DNA from: Helicobacter japonicus
GTDB taxonomy: Bacteria; Campylobacterota; Campylobacteria; Campylobacterales; Helicobacteraceae
DNA: 64,000 nucleotides
Assembly: GCF_000762845.2 (NCBI RefSeq)
Contig: NZ_JRMQ02000001.1
Location: forward strand, 1-64,000
Direction: 5' to 3'
In this document: positions 60,659 through 64,000 of the stretch, in pieces
How the letters are laid out: every line of letters starts with the position of its first letter
Position numbering within the stretch: the stretch's first letter is position 1
The notes under the pieces: generated by a model
Told to the model about the DNA's origin: nothing
Databases searched by the model: none
What the model saw: the letters and a program-made list of their open reading frames with translations, nothing else
Made by a program: the position numbers and the translations under genes

Positions 60659-61192
60659 ATGCAAAAATGTGCATTTTTTGATAGAGATGGGGTAATCAAT
60701 CAAGATAATGGCTATGTATATAAAATTGAAGATTTTATCTTCTGCGATGGGCTTTTTCCTTTACTTAAAACACTCAAAGCTCAAGACTATCTTTTGCTTG
60801 TTATCACTAATCAATCTGGTATTGCACGCGGCTATTATAGTGAATCTGATTTAAATGCCCTTCATCAATATATGCAAGATTGCATATATACACAATGCGG
60901 ATTTACTTTTGATAGAATCTATCATTGTCCGCATTTGCCAAGCCAAAATTGTGATTGTCGCAAACCAAAGACAGGAATGATAGAATCTGCGTGCAAAGAC
61001 TTTAACATTGATTTGACACAATCTTTTTTTGTAGGTGATAAAATTACAGATATGCAATGTGCGCAAAATGCACACATTAATGGGAGATTTTTACTAGGAG
61101 ATGCACAAGTAAGCGACAATTCACTAAAAAATGTGCAAAAGATTACAACTTTACACCAACTCCATAGTATAATAAAGAATATCACTTTATAA
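60659..61192 (+). CDS. gmhB: D-glycero-D-manno-heptose 1,7-bisphosphate 7-phosphatase
   Basis: A HAD-superfamily phosphatase for the third step of ADP-heptose synthesis. FFDRDGVINQDNGYV (about 6-20) is the nucleophile motif with Asp8 and Asp10. ITNQSGIARGYY, the zinc-binding CPHLPSQNCDCRKP and VGDKITDM follow. The 177 residues fit GmhB. The gene starts nine bases after the SafE-like gene with AGGAGG just upstream. The order gmhB-hldD-hldE-gmhA is that of the H. pylori ADP-heptose cluster (HP0860-HP0857, as I recall, possibly inverted). Confidence 0.95.
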   Translation: MQKCAFFDRDGVINQDNGYVYKIEDFIFCDGLFPLLKTLKAQDYLLLVITNQSGIARGYYSESDLNALHQYMQDCIYTQCGFTFDRIYHCPHLPSQNCDCRKPKTGMIESACKDFNIDLTQSFFVGDKITDMQCAQNAHINGRFLLGDAQVSDNSLKNVQKITTLHQLHSIIKNITL

Positions 61193-61201
61193 GGAGCAAG
61201 A

Positions 61202-62209
61202 ATGAAATATATTTATGATGACCTTGCAGAAAAAAAAATACTCATCACGGGTGGGGCTGGTTTTATAGGAAGCAATCTTGCTTTTTATTTCCAAAAACAT
61301 CACCCATTAGCTCAAATTTATATATTTGATAAATTTCGCAATGATGATACCTTCCCAAGTGGTAACCCTACTTCACTTGGACATTTTAAAAATATTATTG
61401 GCTTTAAAGGCAAAGTTATCGTAGGTGATATTAACAATAAAGAAGATTTAGAAAAACTCAAAGCCTATGATTTTGATATTATCTTTCATCAAGCAGCAAT
61501 TTCTGATACTACCGTGCTTAATCAAGAGCTTGTAATGAAAACAAATCACGAAGCTTTTTTACAATTACTTGAAATTGCGAATCAATCTCAAGCAATGCTT
61601 ATTTATGCTTCATCGGCTGGAACTTATGGCAATTCGCCTGCACCAAATAGTGTAGGAAGTGGCGAAATACCTGAAAATATTTATGGTTATTCTAAACTTT
61701 GTATGGACGAGAGTGTAAGAAAAATTCTCGCACAAGACCCAACTTGCCCTATTATCGGACTGCGATATTTTAATGTATATGGAGAAAGAGAATTTTATAA
61801 AGGTAAAACTGCATCAATGATTTTGCAACTTGGACTTCAAGCTCTCACGCATAAAAAAGTGCGACTTTTTAAAAATGGGGAGCAAAAACGTGATTTTGTC
61901 TATATCAAAGATGTGATTCAAGCTAATGTCAAGGCAATAGAATCCACACAAAGTGGGATTTATAATGTCGGAAGTGGTGAAGCAAGAAGTTTTAATGATA
62001 TTATCGCTTGTCTCAAAGCTGGGCTTGGTGAGTTTGAAGTAGAATATATTGAAAATCCTTATAGCTTTTTCCAAACACACACAGAAGCAGATATTGCCTC
62101 CACAAAAGAAGCACTCTCCTATGTGCCACGATTTAATCTTGAAGAAGGTATAAAGCTATATCTGAATGAAATTCAAGCTATTTTTGAGCACGAAAACAAA
62201 AGAAAATAG
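61202..62209 (+). CDS. hldD: ADP-L-glycero-D-manno-heptose 6-epimerase
   Basis: An NADP-dependent short-chain epimerase, last step of ADP-heptose synthesis for the LPS inner core. N-terminal nucleotide-binding motif ITGGAGFIGSN (about 15-25), a catalytic YGYSK motif (Tyr-x-x-x-Lys, near residue 160) and RYFNVYGERE, with a K-T-A-S-M segment after it. The 335 residues are typical. Shine-Dalgarno AAGGAG seven bases before the ATG; 12 bases to hldE. Confidence 0.95.
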   Translation: MKYIYDDLAEKKILITGGAGFIGSNLAFYFQKHHPLAQIYIFDKFRNDDTFPSGNPTSLGHFKNIIGFKGKVIVGDINNKEDLEKLKAYDFDIIFHQAAISDTTVLNQELVMKTNHEAFLQLLEIANQSQAMLIYASSAGTYGNSPAPNSVGSGEIPENIYGYSKLCMDESVRKILAQDPTCPIIGLRYFNVYGEREFYKGKTASMILQLGLQALTHKKVRLFKNGEQKRDFVYIKDVIQANVKAIESTQSGIYNVGSGEARSFNDIIACLKAGLGEFEVEYIENPYSFFQTHTEADIASTKEALSYVPRFNLEEGIKLYLNEIQAIFEHENKRK

Positions 62210-62220
62210 CAAGGATAAAA

Positions 62221-63657
62221 ATGTTTAATTTAGAATCTAAAAGCCCCAAAATCCTTGTTATCGGGGATTTAATGATTGATCATTATGTATGGGGAAGCTG
62301 TGAGCGTATCTCTCCTGAAGCTCCTGTGCAAGTGGTAGATGTCAAAAATGAAAGCAATCGCTTAGGTGGGGCTTGTAATGTCGCACATAACCTTATTGCA
62401 CTTAATGCTCAAGTCTTTGTATGTGGTGTGGTAGGCAATGATGACACAGGATTATGGCTAGGAGATAAATTAGAATCTATAGGAGTAGATATTTCATATC
62501 TTTTTGTGGATACTTCACGTCCTACAACTAAAAAGACACGCGTTATTATCGCAAATCAACAAGTTTTACGCATAGATAGAGAAAGCAAAGCACCCATAGA
62601 TTCTAGCATTCAAATTGATATTATGCAACGTCTCCACGCCGTGCTTGATGAAGTAGATTGTATAATAATCTCGGATTATGGCAAGGGATTACTCAATGAT
62701 GAACTCACCCAATTTGTCATCACTTACGCAAAAAAGAAATCTAAATTTGTGCTTTGCGACCCAAAAGGCAAAGATTATAGCAAATATCGTGGTGCAACTC
62801 TCCTTACACCAAACAAAAAAGAGGCAGAACTTGCCACAGATATAATAATTTCTAATGAAGAAAGCCTCATTCGTGCGGGAATGACACTAAAAAATAAATG
62901 CCAGCTTGATATTTCGCTCATCACACTTAGTGAAGATGGCATAGGTATATTTGCAAATGATGCTATGGAGCGCATTCCTACACGAGCAAAAGAAGTCTAT
63001 GATGTTACAGGTGCAGGGGATACCGTGATTGCTGCACTTGGTTTTGCACTAAGTAGCGGGTGTGATATTTTACAGGCGTGCGAATTTGCTAATGCTGCTG
63101 CTGCTGTTGTTGTAGGCAAAGTCGGAAGTGCAGTCGCCACTCATAATGAGATTTTACAATATGCTCACACACAACCCTCTAACCTCCAGCAGCATATAGA
63201 ATCTAAAATTATCTCAAAAGAAAATTTACTCAAGATTCTAAAAACTCTCAAACAAAATAAAATTGTATTCACCAATGGTTGTTTTGATATTTTACATATC
63301 GGACATTTAAATTACCTCAACCACGCTCGTGATTTAGGAGGACTTCTTATTGTGGGATTAAATGATGATGATTCTATAAAACGACTTAAAGGCAAAGAAC
63401 GCCCTATTAATCCTCTCAATAATCGCGCCCTTATGCTTGCTGGCTTGGAATGTGTAGATTATGTGGTAAGCTTTAGCGAAGATACGCCACTAGAGCTTAT
63501 CAAAGCAATTCAACCTGATGTGCTTGTCAAAGGTGGGGATTACCATAATAAAGAAGTTGTGGGAAGTGAATATGCTAAAGAAGTTATATTGATAGATTTT
63601 GTAGAGGGTTATTCTACTTCAAACATTATAGATAGTATTCAAAGGAGCAAAAAATGA
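62221..63657 (+). CDS. hldE: Bifunctional heptose 7-phosphate kinase / heptose 1-phosphate adenylyltransferase
   Basis: A 478-residue fused enzyme. The N-terminal pfkB-type kinase (about 1-320) starts [15 protein letters not shown] and ends with the VTGAGDTV catalytic motif. It makes the 1,7-bisphosphate. The C-terminal nucleotidyltransferase (about 345-478) has [17 protein letters not shown] (HxGH) and makes ADP-heptose. ADP-heptose and its precursors are also strong innate immune (ALPK1) activators made by this cluster. The stop overlaps the next ATG (ATGA), coupling it to gmhA. Confidence 0.96.
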   Translation: MFNLESKSPKILVIGDLMIDHYVWGSCERISPEAPVQVVDVKNESNRLGGACNVAHNLIALNAQVFVCGVVGNDDTGLWLGDKLESIGVDISYLFVDTSRPTTKKTRVIIANQQVLRIDRESKAPIDSSIQIDIMQRLHAVLDEVDCIIISDYGKGLLNDELTQFVITYAKKKSKFVLCDPKGKDYSKYRGATLLTPNKKEAELATDIIISNEESLIRAGMTLKNKCQLDISLITLSEDGIGIFANDAMERIPTRAKEVYDVTGAGDTVIAALGFALSSGCDILQACEFANAAAAVVVGKVGSAVATHNEILQYAHTQPSNLQQHIESKIISKENLLKILKTLKQNKIVFTNGCFDILHIGHLNYLNHARDLGGLLIVGLNDDDSIKRLKGKERPINPLNNRALMLAGLECVDYVVSFSEDTPLELIKAIQPDVLVKGGDYHNKEVVGSEYAKEVILIDFVEGYSTSNIIDSIQRSKK

Positions 63658-64000
63658 AAACATTTATAGAATCTGAATTTAATGCTCACTTACAAAGTGC
63701 GCAAAAAATTTTTTCACTCACAGAGCAGATACAAAAAGCTGCTTCTTTACTCACACAATCTCTCGCACAAGGTAGGAAGATTCTTATCTGTGGCAATGGC
63801 GGTAGTGCTGCTGATGCCCAACATTTTGCCGCTGAACTTACTGGCAGATACAAAAGAGAGCGCAAAGGCTTGGCAGGCATTGCTTTAAGTGTAGATACTT
63901 CCGCACTCACAGCTATTGGGAATGACTATGGATTTGAATTTGTGTTTTCGCGTCAAGTAGAAGCACTTGCACAAAAAGGTGATGTATTTTTTGGTATTTC
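63654..64000 (+). CDS. gmhA: Phosphoheptose isomerase, 5' part (continues beyond window)
   Basis: Sedoheptulose-7-phosphate isomerase, first step of ADP-heptose synthesis. The first 115 codons are present and then the window ends. The SIS-domain signature [24 protein letters not shown] is visible at about 42-65, with [17 protein letters not shown] later. ATG overlaps the hldE stop (ATGA), and Shine-Dalgarno AAAGGAG is a few bases upstream. Confidence 0.95.
   Translation, partial: MKTFIESEFNAHLQSAQKIFSLTEQIQKAASLLTQSLAQGRKILICGNGGSAADAQHFAAELTGRYKRERKGLAGIALSVDTSALTAIGNDYGFEFVFSRQVEALAQKGDVFFGI

Noticed and set aside
63682-63910. Short ORFs on both strands near the right edge
   Set aside because: Both are shadows of gmhA, whose own frame runs off the window.
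1-64000. CRISPR array, insertion sequence, rRNA, riboswitch or secretion-system cluster
   Set aside because: I saw no regular direct repeats with spacers, transposase motifs, rRNA segments, recognisable riboswitch cores or secretion genes other than flhA.

Overview
The window is about 36% GC chromosomal DNA from an Epsilonproteobacterium (Campylobacterota). Gene content points to an enterohepatic Helicobacter close to H. hepaticus. Several blocks follow the H. pylori order as I remember it: mfd-ccmA-csd1-csd2-folC-lptE-leuS, pyrB-lipoprotein-tlyA-ribF, flhA followed by a DHH protein, and gmhB-hldD-hldE-gmhA. Other genes are absent from H. pylori but expected in enterohepatic species or Campylobacter: a histidine biosynthesis gene (hisIE) and a cheR/cheB pair. 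The species is an inference; no rRNA is present to prove it.

Layout: 1-3161 (minus) holds a type I restriction-modification hsdM-hsdS pair, with hsdS running off the left edge. 3419-4858 is glnA. 4953-12002 (minus) holds a DUF2393-like membrane protein, hisIE, a band-7 protein, ilvE, an ABC-F ATPase and an unrecognised OB-fold-like protein. 12211-18448 (plus) holds ftsK, htrA, cheR and cheB. 18491-20861 (minus) holds a Hof-type outer-membrane protein and pyrB. 20974-23079 (plus) holds a lipoprotein, tlyA and ribF. 23130-32813 (minus) is the mfd/cell-shape/folC/lptE/leuS block. 33020-45235 (plus) holds flhA, a DHH phosphoesterase, a small acidic protein, purN, two transporters, a YejA-like binding protein, a PglK/Wzk-type flippase and an AAA ATPase. 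45272-50967 (minus) holds motAB, an MBL-fold hydrolase, rpsI/rplM, a UbiD-family decarboxylase and a small beta-barrel protein. 51176-56506 (plus) holds ppk, a decayed DUF5131-like gene, tRNA-Arg(CCT, minus strand), gapA, pgi and a small ORF. der is on the minus strand. 58244-64000 (plus) holds an exported protein, prs, a SafE-like membrane protein and the ADP-heptose operon, with gmhA running off the right edge.

Much of the window is housekeeping. The most notable signals are three long poly-G/C tracts of the kind that drive slipped-strand phase variation: G11 in the 5' part of cheR, C9 (G9 on the coding strand) inside the signal peptide of the outer-membrane protein, and G11 at the 3' end of the flippase gene just before the AAA ATPase start. 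In cheR the start codon with the best ribosome-binding site is out of frame at the present tract length, which suggests a switchable chemotaxis adaptation module. Other points are a glutamine synthetase lacking the adenylylatable tyrosine, a lone CheB methylesterase domain, repeats in hsdS, an inverted repeat in the leader of the outer-membrane protein gene, a strongly recurrent AGATTCT/AGAATCT heptamer (GANTC core), and a decayed phage-type gene next to a tRNA. I see no CRISPR array, insertion sequence, intact prophage or secretion-system cluster.
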